From the NCBI GenBank assembly GCA_036785325.1, contig JAXIVH010000018.1, forward strand, positions 5,510,222-5,574,221: a stretch of DNA of 64,000 nt, given 5' to 3'. The notes under the pieces are model-generated. The model saw nothing but the letters and a program-made list of their open reading frames with translations, was not told the origin of the DNA and searched no databases. Origin of the DNA: Urophycis tenuis. Lineage: Eukaryota; Chordata; Actinopteri; Gadiformes; Phycidae. Every line of letters starts with the position of its first letter. The first letter of the stretch is position 1. Position numbers and translations under genes: made by a program. This document shows, piece after piece, positions 31,561 through 43,843 of this stretch.

Positions 31561-33970
31561 GTAGTCACTTCCGCACACATTCAAAATGCCCTCCCCCTGT
31601 CTCCATTTGGAGTTGTAGAGTCATGTGGTTTTCTGTCAGCCAATCAGGGGAGATCAAGCTATCTGACAAATATTGACATCATAGCATCTGACCAATCAGC
31701 CGTGGACTGGAGCACCTCAAACATCTTGCAGAAATCATAAATATTGCTTTTTTGAACCTGGCTTCTCCCACAGCTATAACATCATAATAACATCATAACT
31801 AAACATGGTAATGTAGCAGGATGATGTCTGCCAGCATCATCCATGGCAGTGGCCTGCCACGTTATCTACCTTGCCCCAGCAGCCAATCACTGCCAGAAGT
31901 CTGCTATAAAGGCAGCCGGTGGGCAGATGGACGGTCTTTGATTGAGGACCGAGACACGCCCACTTCCGGGCCGCTTCACTTCCGGGGCCTGCTGTTTGTG
32001 GTGTTAGGTATGAGCGCGGTTGGGTTTGCTGTTGAGGGTTTGTTTGGTCGCTGTTTTACACATTGTATTTGTCACAGGCTTTCTCCAGGGTGGCTTTGCT
32101 AGTGTTGAGGGCGTCTGTGGGACGCAACGATCACCGCGGCTCCTGCTGCACTGGCCGGCATGATTCTCTCCTTGGGTGGTCTCCTCTCCCCCTGTGCGGT
32201 GCGTGCTTTTACACGGCGGAACGGTCAGTCGGCCGCCCGGCGCATCCCGTAGCCGCGCTGTTAATGTTTTTATTAAATCCGTATATTTATCGCAGGAGCT
32301 GTTGTAACGTGTGTGGAGCCGCAGCTGCCAACACTAGCCTGCCCTGAAACACTGCTGCTTTGCTTCCGGCTGCTTTGCCTTTGGCTGCTTTGCCGTCGGC
32401 CGTTTGTCTCCCCACTGGTTTGTTTGCTGTCCACGCTCCGGCCCAGGCTCATGCCCGCCACCGGACGCCGTATAGCGGTGGCCTTGGGTTCGGGTCCGCT
32501 GGACCCATTCTACAGACCAGCGGTTTTAGAACATACCCGCTTGTAAAGTGTGTTGCGTGTGTCCTATCTTGTGCCCGGGTGGCTCAGGATTATTTTCCTT
32601 CTGTTAGTTTATTTCTTTATTAGCCAATTTGGGGGTTTTTTTGGTTGGTTACGAGCCTGCATTCTAATTTTGTCTAGTGCATTTTGTTTGTATTTAGCCA
32701 ATGGTTGTTTCCTTTGTTCGGTTATGGGCTTGACCTTTTAATTTTGTTTAGTTATTTTGTAGTTAGTTAACTTAAGTTTCCTTCTCTTAAGTTGGAGTGT
32801 TTAATTTATTCATTTTGGTTATTTTCGTATATATTTTTATTAATTTAGGTCCTGTTGCAGTCACGTTTTGTATTCCTTTGGGTTTATTTAATTTGATCCC
32901 CTTTTTTTATGTAGGTGATATTTGATTTTCTGAGTTTCTTTTGTGTAGAGGATTCCCCATCCCTAATTTTGATTTGTTTTGTCCCAGCAGCTGAGGACCC
33001 ACGGTGGTGGAGCTGGTTGGTGGTGGGAACCCTTTTCCTGTGTGCTGTGCTGGGCGGCCGCCTCACCGGGTTCTCTGTAACTACGCACCCCCTTCTTGTG
33101 TGTGTGTGTTTGGGTGTTGGTGGGTGCGAGTGTGTCAGGTGTGTGTGAGGTGGTGCCCCTTCTAGGGTTCCTGGCTGTCCTCACGGTCCACTCCCCCCTG
33201 GTATCCCTCAGCTCTGGGTCAGTTCTTCCCTTTCCCCGCTCCCTTTGCAAGTGTTTTATGGGGTTTTTTTTTTAAATGTGTTTTAACTTAACTATTTGAT
33301 GTGATCCAATAAAAATATCATTGTACACCTGAAACCACGTTCTCATGCTTACCAGTTGACAAACCTGGGTGCCTTTAGCCTACCCTTACATCCTTACCAG
33401 TTAATCTTAATTCCCTGGGTGAAAGTCCCAGGGTGGCGTTGTCTGGCTTGCCTGTATTAATTAACTTAAACCAGTACCACTCGCCACACTAAGTTGATGT
33501 AACTCACAAATTATTTGGCTGAATAGTTGTGTTAAAGATTAAGATTGTTGTTATTTGCATAGCATTTCTAAAAATTAGCCTAATTTTTGGCTGAAAACTA
33601 AATGCACCATATTTGATCATATGCACCGTTCACCTAGCCTAGCACGAGTGACACAAGTGTTCATTTTTAGACATATACCTTATGTATGTATCTTTTTAAT
33701 ATAATTAAATGGCATACACGGGTGCTTCTTGTTAGTGTGAGGCCTAGTACTGTGTGAATTGATTTTAATGACTCAATACTGGTTTGTGATAAAACACAAT
33801 TATGAGCAAATATAAGTGGTACGAACAGAAATTATAATTGTATTTTCAGTTTTTTTTGTGTTTTTATATTTTCTATGTCAATACTCTTTTTCCAGTAGAT
33901 CTACATTACACTGTTACTGTTTTCCTTGACAAATAAATCAGAGTTGGCTTAATATTGACTTAACAACATA
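31561..33970. other. Unassigned stretch with TATA- and poly(A)-like signals
   Basis: TATAAAGGCAGCCGG at about 31904 is followed by GC-rich sequence, and AATAAAA near 33309 ends it. It might be a promoter and leader, or a solo LTR of about 1.6 kb. No flanking duplication was found, so neither reading is firm. Short frames here are not recognised. Confidence 0.3.
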
Positions 33971-34375
33971 TTCCTTTTGCAGCTGTCTGCTCGGCTCTTT
34001 TATGGGAAGAAGAATACCGTTGTTGTTCCCGTAAACCCTGCCATCAGCGATGATGATAGCTCAGAGGAAGAAGACAACGATGTGGCAGATCCACTCAGGC
34101 CCATCAAAGAGATGATGAAGAAGGCGGTCCCTCGTGGTACCTGCGACTACATCACCATTGATGATGGGATCCTGATGGTCAGGTGGAAAGTAGTGTTGTG
34201 TCGAACGTGAACGATTCGTTCAATATGAACTAATCTTCTATATGACTCGGGAGTAATGAGTTGTCTCAGTAAGTGATTCGTTCAGTGAGTGATTCATTTT
34301 CATGCAGTATCTTCCCTGGCCACATGACAACAATTCCTTCACCAGATCGTTCATACGGTTCGGTCTCGTTCATTA

Positions 34376-34645
34376 GTCACGTGACAGGCAGCTCAGGCTA
34401 AACGATTCGTTCTCGTTCATCGGGTCGTTCATTTGTCACGTGACAGGCAGCTCAGGCTAAACGATTCGTTCTCGTTCATCGGGTCGTTCATTTGTCACGT
34501 GACAGGCAGCTCAGGCTAAACGATTCGTTCTCGTTCATTCATTCGGATCGGTCACTCGTTCATTTGTCACGTGACAGGCAGGCTGAACGGGTCGTCCTCG
34601 TTCATTCATTCGGATCGGTCTCGTTCATTTGTCACGTGACAGCTA
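34376..34645. repeat. 59-bp tandem repeat with GTCACGTGAC
   Basis: Units start at 34376, 34435 and 34494 (59-bp period), with variant units at 34566 and 34631. Each carries the 10-bp palindrome GTCACGTGAC, which includes an E-box CACGTG. Confidence 0.88.
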
Positions 34646-35023
34646 CCCAGTCACTGTGGTGTCGTGCTTTCAAACAACAGTGGCAGGGAGGACAGGACAC
34701 AAGTCACTTTATTGTGGTGTGTATTTGCTTTCCTAGGTTTTCACATAGTTTGAATTGTTTGTCATTTTGTGTAAACTTTGTCAGCTGTAAACCATGTTGC
34801 CTTCATTGTTAAGTGTTTGAGAACTGCAGTCTTTTTTACAATGCTCACAAGAGGGCTACAGCGCCACCTGCTGTACAGGGCTCGAAATTAACTTTTTTCC
34901 TCAGTGTCCCGCAGCTGTCCCGAATTCTACTTTGTATTGTCCCAGACTTAACCACAAGTGTCCCAAATTTAAGTTTTACGTTTTTTCCCATTGTACATAA
35001 TAAACATAGCGTAATAACCTTGA

Positions 35024-35613
35024 GTGTGTCTCAATCCACGTACTTCCACGAGTACACTTCCGTACGTGCACTGTGTGCACTATGTACTTACTGATGTAGT
35101 GCGTGAATTCCGTCTAAGAAGTACCGTCTCAAATGAAGCACTCCCGTTTTGCATTTACCGGAAATGACGATACAAGCGTTTGTTCCCGTATTAGCATTCA
35201 CGTATAAGCATATCAGCACAAACCGTTCACAATCGCTTATGACATCTGTCATACATCTGTCTAACAATAAAATGGTGATACATAACGAAAAATAACCACT
35301 TTTCGATTGATGTGTAACGTTATATCTTACATTTAAAAGGAGTGGTCTGGGCCAACGGTCCACAGGTGTCGTCTGCAATCTTTATCAGATTTTTTTGGAA
35401 AGTGCTGGCGTTCCCTCCCCTTCCGTTACGTAGACAAAATGGCGACCATTGAGGGTGAAAAGTGTCCAGCGTTGTACACTAGCTTTTTGACCGTTATGAG
35501 TGCACCATCCGGGTAGTAGCAGTGTACTGCGTCTTGCCGCAATTACCAGTGTGAACACACTATGCACTCAAAAAAAGAAGTTTAAGTGCGCAAGTACGTG
35601 AATTGAGACAGAC
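35024..35613. mobile_element. MITE inside the second hAT (nest level 4)
   Basis: The termini GTGTGTCTCAATCCACGTAC and, inverted, GTCTGTCTCAATTCACGTAC mark about 590 bp. The target duplication is unclear. Confidence 0.7.
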
Positions 35614-36915
35614 CACTTGTTTCAGTAACTTGCATGACATCATTGACTTACTCTGGTACACCATGTAAGTTCTTAACACTTTATTTGAACAACATCTCAT
35701 GAACATCTCATTAACATTCATTTTCCACCCCCCATATCCTCTCACTCACACACACAACCCTTCTCGCATCTACACTATGCACTCCTGTCCCTCCTACACA
35801 ACTGATCTTCCTCTCACACACACACACTTACTCACTCACACACTTGGCCCTCTCTCACATACATACATAATCCCCCATACACAATACATGAAACACTTAA
35901 CAAAGCAAAAACATCATATAGCGATGTCAGAACTGAACTGCTGCCCCCTGTAACCCATCAAAGACAGTGTCTCTCACACACTATCTTTGAACATTGGTCG
36001 TTGGCTTCGGAGACTACTTTGCCACCACTTTGTGAGTGCCTGGAGTGCGACTGGAGGCTCCTACAATTTTGGAAGACAAAACAAATGCATCTTATAATAG
36101 CATAACATAATTTAATGTAATATAATATGATATAATACATGTACTGTTTTTTTAATATATCAGTATCCCCCTTTATAGCCTAGTCAGCCAAACCCTTTTA
36201 ATTTTCATTTATGTATGAAACATAACATTTCAGAAAACTTCTAATGCAAAAACATATTGATTTATTCTACCCTAAACAATCAACTATATACATTTTCTGG
36301 TGATGTCTATGACATAAAAGGAGCAATGCAACATTTCTCCCTTCATATTATAGCTTTTGTCTACATTTGAGTTTGAAAACACACATGTGAATGACGTGTC
36401 TGGGAGAGCCCCTACAACAAAAATGCCGATGCTGCATATTCTCTTGTAATATATAGCCCTGCATCGGTATGTAATGAGAATGAAGAGGGTGAAAAAACAC
36501 CAAAAAGCTAGCACAAATTCAATGGTAACATTTACTTTTTTCACTATAGGGTTGTCTGCTGTACCAAAAATCGCTATGAGATTGTTATTCCCTACAGATG
36601 GTACGTGATATTATTGGCCAACCCCTCCCGGCTCAAGGACTAAAGTTAAATTGCTAGCGTCCAAAATTTAGCTAAATTGAGTACTGATTGGCTGAGCTGA
36701 CAGATAATTAGGGAAATAGGCTCATGTTAAATTACACTTAATTTTCACGTTACCTGTATGTCACGTCATTATTACACACAACACTATTAAGAACATGAGA
36801 CCTCGAGAGTCACATTTTATAACGTTAGTAAGCCATCATTTCAACTGCTAGCGTTAGCCAGCATCAAGCACTACACAGTTAGCGGCTATGCAGGTTGACA
36901 TTAACGTGAACTTAC

Positions 36916-37045
36916 CGGAGTGGCAGATGATGAACGATCCGCATACATGTCTTTTTTGTTCGTCGTCCTGAGGCTTTGTTCCTTTTTGCTTGTTTCTTCT
37001 AGAGGGCTTGCCACTGAAGTGGGCTTTTTTTAGCCACTTCAACAT
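36916..37045 (-). pseudogene. Possible first exon of a hAT transposase
   Basis: The basic N-terminus MLKWLKKAHFSGKPSRRNKQ runs to ICHSG and then a GTAAGTTC donor. No downstream exon was recognised, and the nested MITE lies downstream of it. Confidence 0.3.
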
Positions 37046-38131
37046 TTTTTTCCTTTTCGTTTGATCTAATGCAGTGCAAGGGTTGGTCGTGACTGACTAG
37101 TGCATCGCGCTGAATGTGTAACGTTATCCCAGAGTTCATTAGGCTACACTAACAGTAACCAATCATGACGGAGATCATTCAATTACGTCAGGTCAAGACT
37201 TGTATTTTCGCTGTTCACATTTTATTCAGGCGAAAAAAGTAACTTTTGTGTTTGCAATTCGTCCGTTTATGCAAAAATATATTTATTTTAAAATTTGATT
37301 TCAATTTTTTTCTACTGTCCCAGAGTTGTCCCAGACATCTATCCATTGCGTCCCGGGAGCTAATTTTATGGTCCCCGGGACGTCGGGACATCGATAATTT
37401 TGAGCCCTGCTGCTGTAAAAATTAACGAAATGAACGAAATGACTCGTTCAAAGACTCGGTCTTCCCAACACTAGTGGAAAGACAACAAGATTGTCACTCT
37501 GATGTCAACAGACATGGGGGTAGAGCCTTGGTCCTCAGTCTACAGGTACTGCAGTGAAACCAAGAGAAAATAACAAGTGAGCTGTCCATATCTCATCAAG
37601 AGCTATAATGCAAACATGGGAGGGATTGACAAGAGTGACATGCTGGTCCACCTCTACCGCACTCCTTTGAGAGCTAAGAGATGGTACATGCGGCTCTTTG
37701 CATACGCCATTGATGTCAGCCTCACTAATGCCTGGATAATGTATGGGCGTGACAGCAAGGCTCTTGGTGTGAATGATGGCCTGTCACTGAAAAACTTCAG
37801 GATCCAAGTGTTCAAGACAGCCAGTAGCTCAAAGTCAATGACATCTCGTCAACGTAGGAGCTCAACACCACTACCAGGCTGCTCCAGCACCTCTGCTGAT
37901 ATCCCCACGCCTATCCGGGGACACTGCAGTCACGTGCCACACTCCTCTGTGCGGTTTGATGTGTCATTGTTCCATGCCCCTGTCTACAGCAACAGCCGCC
38001 AGACCTGCAAGCAATGCAGCAGGAAGGGGAACATCATGAGGTCAAACCTTGTCTGTAGGGTCTGCCAGCTCCACTTGTGCCTCAATGCTGAGCGCAACTG
38101 CTTTGTCAAATACCATGAATCAGTTGCCTAA

Positions 38132-38679
38132 GTGACTGAGCTGGCCTGAAATGGACTGACACGAGGAAAATAATTAGTCCATTATGCAATGTTCCTAAAT
38201 GTTTTTTACACATGCACTTTTTTTTAAAACTGATATTTTACCGTATTTGTTGTTCAGAATTATTTTGTATTCATTAAGTATTTATGATTTATTACCTTTT
38301 TTGATACATTATAGTTCGTTTCACATATTATTTATTTACAATTTCTATGCCAGTTTTATTATTTATTTACTTCTTATTTGGCAATCTAAATAAATGTTCC
38401 TTGCAATTTGTGCCTATAATAAATAAATGTTCTTTGCAGTTTGAGAGTGTTTCTCATGTTTTTTTAAATTCACTCTCGGTCATTTTTTTTACCCTAGACA
38501 GGTGAGGACATATACAGCATATGGTTACTTCATCTACCTTGATTTGCTATGTAAAGATGAAAAATATCGAGATATATATATATATATTTTATGTCCTGTA
38601 ACATCCCCCATTAGCTTTCTGAGGTTAAAATTTAGAATTTCCAAAGATTTCAATGAGTGCCCTATAAAGGGTTAACTTT
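38132..38679. other. 3' region of the piggyBac gene
   Basis: AT-rich, with AATAAA-type signals near 38390 and 38420 and a short TA run near 38575. No other feature was seen. Confidence 0.5.
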
Positions 38680-38940
38680 GCAAGTAAAGTCAATTTTAAT
38701 TGTGCAAGTAAAGTCAACTTAGCTTAATTAAATAGACTTTACTTATAAAATTAAGTTCACTCATTTGCTAAACTAATTTGACTTTACTTGATAAATTAAT
38801 ATTGACTTTACTTCCAAAACTCATTCCTTACACACAAGAAATTAAGTAGCCTATACAAAGAGCCTTGCTTTATCCACATAATAATCTGATGCAAAAAGTT
38901 GCCTTACCTTTTTTAAGTAGATCAAGCAATATTTTTATCA
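38680..38940. repeat. Right long inverted repeat with AAGTAAAGTC motifs
   Basis: Partner of 31360-31560. AAGTAAAGTC occurs forward at 38682 and 38706 and reversed at 38735, 38780 and 38804. Confidence 0.8.
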
Positions 38941-38953
38941 GTGCACTACACTA

Positions 38954-39300
38954 CACTGTAAAAAAAACAAGTTGTCTTAACTTAAAAAAGTTAGTGTCCG
39001 AATTGCCTTAAAATTTTAAGTTGACTGAACTTGAGAAGACAAGTTGAGTTAATTGTGTAGTGATTCAAAACAAATAAAATGTTCTAGTCAAATTAAGTTG
39101 ATATTAATTCAGTAGTACTTTGTTATTTAGGTTATGCAAACTAAAGGATTTAAGTACGACTGAATTAATATAAAGTTAATTTGACTTGAACATTTGATTT
39201 GTTTTGAATCATCACGAAATTACCTCAACTTGTCCTCTCAAGTTCAGTCAACTTAAAATTTTAAAGCAATTCAGACACTAACTTTTTTAAGTTAAAACAA
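38954..39300. repeat. Long subterminal inverted repeat at the left CACTG end
   Basis: Arms of about 150 bp (38970-39100 against 39155-39298) share AACTTAAAAAAGTTAGTGTC and GAACTTGAGAAGACAAGTTG. Subterminal repeats of this sort are usual near CACTA ends. It could also be a separate foldback MITE. Confidence 0.7.
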
Positions 39301-40102
39301 ATAGTATTTAAAAATCCTTAAGTTTACATAACTTAATCACAATTCACATCCTATTGAATTCTCTAGTATCTACAGTTCAGTCTACCTACAATATCTTGTT
39401 TACCAAGCTTTATGTCAAATTAATTATATATTTAGATTTGAGTTAACTATTATAATTCTGTTCTGCTTAAGAATACATTCATACTACAGTACTACATTTA
39501 GTAATTCTCTATATTTTTAATAGACTTCAACTTCATTTTAGAGTAAGTTTAAAGATCTCATCTCTACAGGTTATTGGCTGTTTTAAAGAAACCAAACAAA
39601 TGCCAGTTCTTCAAAGTTTAATAAAACCAACTGGCAAATCCGATGAATTACAAAAATTACGTCACTCATTATTTCTGCCACTGTCTTTCATCGTCAAAAT
39701 CCTTATTCAGTAAACAGTGTTTGCAGATGCATGTAAAAAAATCAATTAAATATATATATTTAAATTAACAAAAGTACAACTAAAATATGAGTAAGTACAT
39801 AATAAACTAAAAATATAAAGCAAAATTATGCACAACCAAAAAGGTCAAGCTCACAGTAGTAAACAGACTACTACTAAGAAGACCCCAAACCCCTAGGCTT
39901 GTAGGAAAAAAAATATGACTAATGTCAACTTGCAACTTTGTGGAAAAGCTCTTAAATTTGCTCAACTGGGAATGTGGCATAAGAGCAGTTAGTAAACTGT
40001 TACATTGTAATAGTGGAACAGAACTCAAAAGAAAACGGTAGGACACTGCCCAACCAACATATATTGGCAGCTTTCACAAAACTCCTGCCTCAGTGTTAGT
40101 AC
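39301..40102. other. AT-rich 3' flank of copy B gene 2
   Basis: No frame of note. It lies between the terminal repeat and the last PB1-gene exon remnant. Confidence 0.5.
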
Positions 40103-40221
40103 CTACACAGTTTTTCGAAAAAGTGTATTCCTCAGTCCATGAACCCTTGCAGTGCAGTGCTCACTGCCGATATTCATGAGAACCTTCTGAATTAATGCTC
40201 TGAATGCTCTGTGTCTGTGGC
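40103..40221 (-). pseudogene. Last-exon remnant of copy B gene 2
   Basis: Minus-strand HRAFRALIQKVLMNIGS then VHGLRNTLFRKTV and TAG at 40103-40105. It resembles the YTFEVFQKIFLKL end of copy A. The joining splice phase does not fit exon 3, so sequence has probably been lost. Confidence 0.5.
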
Positions 40222-40341
40222 CTTCCCAAAGACAGAAAAAAACATTATAACATTGTAACATTCTTTATGAAACAGCCTGCCTAGCACCTCTTTTCCTCAT
40301 TGAGTTTCATTGATTCAATCAGCATCCTAAACCAAACTAAC

Positions 40342-42492
40342 CTGTGCAGTCCTGAGGAACTTTAAAGGATCATCACAGAGGAAGTATGGCAGGCCCCTCA
40401 GAATGATGGTCTTTTTCATTTGGTTGGAATTCTGTTAAAGACAGAATATACTATTAAAGCAACACAACCACTAGCCACTTATGTAAATGTGGTCATGAGG
40501 ACAACTCACTTTAATAACAGAGGTCTGACCACTATTTAACAATCTATGGATCAACTAGATTCATGTTCAACAAGCAACAGTTTGTTCACTCTCTCTCAAA
40601 ATGGTATACGAATGAATGACTGAGCATGAGACAATGAGGGAAATTGTGCAAGAAAGAGCAAGAGTGTGTGAGTTAGTGAGGTTACTGCTGTAACTATGAC
40701 TATGCTATGACTAATTGTGATTGTATTGTTTTATTATTGTTCTATTTGTAATACGATAACTGCTACAACTACCAATGCTACTAAAAATTAGCATCAATAG
40801 TTGTAAGTGAACAATCACCACTGACCTTGCACTAAGATGTTCTTAATACATGCTGAAAAGTAAAGCAAATGACATCTCACATGCTGGGATTTGTAGTGTA
40901 ATAATATCAGCTGTGGTATCGGCCAAATTAGACATCGCTGTTATTATACTTGTGAGTGAGTATACTTTGGTGCATCCCTAAGCTGAGATACTTACATCAT
41001 CATCAAGCATGCTGAGCAGATTTTTCAACTCTGGAAGGGTGTCAATCCTGGCCCTGTAGAGCTGCAGTAATCGAGGCAAATGCTGTTCCAACCAAGAAAA
41101 AAAGGACTCCGTCAGGTCAGCTGAAGTGATTTGAGTGAATTCAGCTTCAATCTATTGGAAATAAAAAAGAAAATACTCTTTTTTCAGCTTGATCTGTGCA
41201 GAAAAATGAGCCACCTCACATCCATAGGAAATAATGGAATTTTTTGTCTGGCTCATCTCCCAGCCAAACTGCAGTTCTACTCCACAACAGCAGATGGCTA
41301 AACATTTTTGTTGCTATTGAGTGGGGATGAAAATTTGTTCACATTATTTATTTATTATTTTAGTGGTTCCTGTAAAGAGTGCTGCTATCCCTGTTAATTT
41401 GACCAATAACCCATAAACCCAATACAAGCCTTGCAAACTAACCCCCAAACCAAATTCAGGATAAGAGCTGCAATTTTCACTTAAGGTGTCTAGCCTGAAC
41501 CCCTGACTTGAGCCCTTACCTGGTGCTCCTTGAACAAAGCTGGCCACATGGTCTTCACCTCTGCCACAGGTGGCTCTTGTTCCACAATTTGCTTTCGTCG
41601 CAGGGCGAAGGTGCTGACCATCATTTCATTTACTTTCTTCATATCAGCTTTCTTCTTCTTCATCTCTCCAATAATTGCTAATCTCTCTTCTCCCAGAACA
41701 TTTTGGGTTCTTCCTTCAGGGAAGTCCAGAAGAAAATTTACTTCAGCTTTTTTAGCTTTCTTGAGCTTCCGTTTTTGTCCCGAGGAGTGGCGATTAACTT
41801 TGAATTCAGAGCATCCATCCACACGGAGTTTGTTCCTGTAGTTCCCCATTTTGAATCTTAAACTGAATCTCCAGCAGTACCAACCCTTGGCAGACCCAGG
41901 CTCCCTCAGGCAAGGATGTTTTGTGATGAGACTTTGTGCAACAATGTCAAATTCTTCCTGTGTTGGGTAGCCATTAGTGTATGTGTACAATGCTTCTGCC
42001 AATTTGTGAAGTATCTCAGATTTAGTGTCTTTCCTTATATGAAGGAAGGCTCCATTTTCCTGGTAGGCTTCATTACCCCTTTTGAGCAGCAACTGTACAT
42101 CATATGAAAATCTTGGAATCTCAAATGGGTCAGGCCGGGGCCGACGGCGGGTGGAAATGTCCTCACAAGATGACGATGGGGATGAGATTACACTTGCCGT
42201 GTCCAACGTTGAATCAGTGTGACATGATTCGGGGACCTGCTTGACAGTTACCTTCAGTGTTGCCTTCCCCTCAGGAAGATCAGACAGGCTCATCAAGTTA
42301 CCATTGTCAAACTCTCGATCTTCATATTGGACCACCAAGTCGCCTTCCAAGCCAAGCTTACATTTCAAGAATGAATAAAACTCATCAAGAGTCTCTGGCA
42401 AACCACCAATCTGGACCTTCCTAATGTCATCTTTGTTGAGAATGATTCGCCGCAGCATGTTGGGATGGAAGATCTTCCGTGCTCCACTGAAG
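40342..42492 (-). CDS. Copy B gene 2: PB1-like domain protein, exons 1-3 intact
   Basis: An acceptor (ATTCTCAG) precedes the exon starting at 42492, and ATG at 42456-42458 begins MLRRIILNKDDIRKVQIGGL. Exon 1 (to 41520, CAG|GTAAGG) encodes 313 residues: PB1/ubiquitin-like fold about 1-75, Ser-rich linker 80-105, conserved block about 110-215 (IPRFSYDVQLLLKRGNEAYQ, SLITKHPCLREPG, GNYRNKL), a KLKKAKKAE basic stretch and a coiled-coil-like EMKKKKADMKKVNEMM. Exon 2 (40996-41151) and exon 3 (40342-40431) have good AG and GT sites and keep phase 0. No stop occurs in these exons. Fish relatives are often named SAMD3-like (memory). The role is unknown; linkage to gene 1 twice suggests an accessory transposon protein. 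Confidence 0.65.
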
Positions 42493-42688
42493 CTGAGAAT
42501 GACAAATCATGACAAATGGCAAAACTTATTAGAAGCAAGATACAGGGGATGGACACAACAAAACCAACACTGTAGCCACACAATTAAGAAGGTCATACTG
42601 TTGGGTTTCTGTTGAAACTGCGTAAGAGAGGTGCTGATTTAACTGTTAACTCACCATAATGCAGCAGAAATGCTTTAGGAGAAACCAG

Positions 42689-43843
42689 GGGCCTCATTTA
42701 TCAAACGTGCGTACGCACAGATTTGTGCTTACGCAGTGCGTACGAACATTCCCACGCAAAGTATGGGATTTATCAACTTGTACTTGTGCGTAGGAACGTG
42801 CGTAAATTTAAGCACAACTCTGACCATGCGTACGCACAAAACCTAGTGGTAGAATAGTGAAACTACTACGAGAACCCGTTAAGAGTCGCAGTGTTCAGCA
42901 ATCACAAACGTCACACATATCCCCTGTATCCTCTAATTAATAACAATTCTCAGGACGATGGCGCATCTTGCACTTTTGGAAAATTTAGAGAACCGTGCGC
43001 TTTGCAGGGAGCGCGTTTTCAAAGAGCGTGTGGATTTGCTCAGTCAGAGCACAGAGTGGCTTCTCAGTAGGTATAGATTCCCAAAAAATATACTTGTGGA
43101 TTTATGCCGGGATTTACAACATACTATATTGGAGCGAAAGACCAAACAAACCAAAGCCATCCCAGTGCACATTCAGCTCCTGTCCACAGTGGGATTTTTG
43201 GCCACCGGGACATTTCAACATGCGGCATTTCACAGCCGACACTGAGTAGAATCATGCCAGCAGTGTTGGATGCAATCATTTCTCTAGCCCCACTTTACAT
43301 TCAGTTCCCGTTAATTCCACGCCGTCGCTGGATTCGCAAATATAATTGGAGCCAAATAGATTGCACACACATCACAATAAAAGCACCATCACACAATGAA
43401 TTCAGTTACGTTAACAGGAAAGGACTTCATTTAATTAATACACAAATAATCTAATGCCAATATGTCTCTATTAAACGTTGTTGCCCGGTGGCCTGGAGGA
43501 ACGCACGATTCGTTCATCCTGCAGGTGGGTGCGCAGCTCCAAGCAGGAGCTATTGAGGACGGCTGGCATTGACGTATTGACGTATTGACGTATTGATGGC
43601 TGGCATTGAGGGATTGCCGCTACCATATATGGTCAATTGGAGGCGTTTCTGAATCTAACCGTGCACGAGCATGGTAGATGAGAACAGGTGGGATTTATCA
43701 TCACGGATTACTTACTGGTGTGCGTACGACCCGTGTACGCACGTTTGATAAATGCGGATTTTTTTCTACTTACGCACATTCTAAATTTCATGCGTACGAA
43801 CGAAATTAGAACTTTTCCTACGCACGGTTGATAAATGAGGCCC
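42689..43843. mobile_element. Third Harbinger-type element, between copy B genes
   Basis: The ends GGGCCTCATTTATCAAACGT and, inverted, GGGCCTCATTTATCAACCGT are flanked by CAG at 42686-42688 and 43844-43846. It interrupts the C-terminal end of copy B gene 1. Confidence 0.87.
42958..43560 (+). pseudogene. Harbinger transposase remnant
   Basis: ATG at 42958 gives MAHLALLENLENRALCRERV. A frame change near 43240 leads to ISQPTLSRIMPAVLDAI, then IDCTHITIKAPSHNEFSYVN and KGLHLINTQII, the first catalytic segment of HARBI1-like DDE transposases. TAA at 43452-43454 and loss of later motifs show that it is dead. Confidence 0.8.

Larger units (their letters stand above)
34876..37409. mobile_element. hAT element inside the hAT (nest level 3)
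   Basis: The duplication CTGCTGTA is at 34868-34875 and 37410-37417. The ends are CAGGGCTCGAAATTAAC and, inverted, CAGGGCTCAAAATTATC. A possible first exon on the minus strand (36916-37045, MLKWLKKAHFSGKPSRRNK, then GTAAGT donor) may be all that remains of its transposase. Confidence 0.88.
34191..37473. mobile_element. hAT element inside piggyBac (nest level 2)
   Basis: The duplication GTGGAAAG is at 34183-34190 and 37474-37481. The inverted ends begin TAGTGTTG. Outer arms contain many GATTCGTTC-type repeats. It has no transposase of its own. Confidence 0.9.
33975..38131 (+). pseudogene. piggyBac-type transposase, 5'-deleted and split by a hAT nest
   Basis: The first block (33977-34190) starts after TTTTGCAG, has an acidic SDDDSSEEEDND run and DYITIDDGILMVRW, and is cut inside VRWK by the hAT at 34191. 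The second block (37482-38131) continues DNKIVTLMSTDMGVEPW, has an in-frame TAA at 37571-37573, then YNANMGGIDKSDMLVHLYRT and KRWYMRLFAYAIDVSLTNAW. It ends in a cysteine-rich zinc-ribbon-like domain (CKQCSRKGN, CRVCQLHLC). These are typical of piggyBac transposases. Upstream exons with the first catalytic residues were not found, so it is inactive. Confidence 0.82.

Noticed and set aside
31815..33490. Solo LTR with TATA box and AATAAA
   Set aside because: Suggestive signals, but I could not find matching TG...CA ends or a 4-6-bp target duplication. Left as unassigned.
35699..35953. Thr/His-rich 84-codon frame
   Set aside because: Low-complexity CA-rich DNA inside the nested hAT.
38941..38953. 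tRNA remnant on the left flank of the CACTG element (GCACTACACTA)
   Set aside because: The match to the valine half-tRNA is only about 11 bp and the sequence beyond it is the piggyBac-side inverted repeat.
42492..42700. Fusion of copy B gene 1 to gene 2 by splicing (TATG|GTGAGT to the acceptor at 42492)
   Set aside because: The donor would leave one base of a codon while the PB1 frame needs two, so the join is out of frame.
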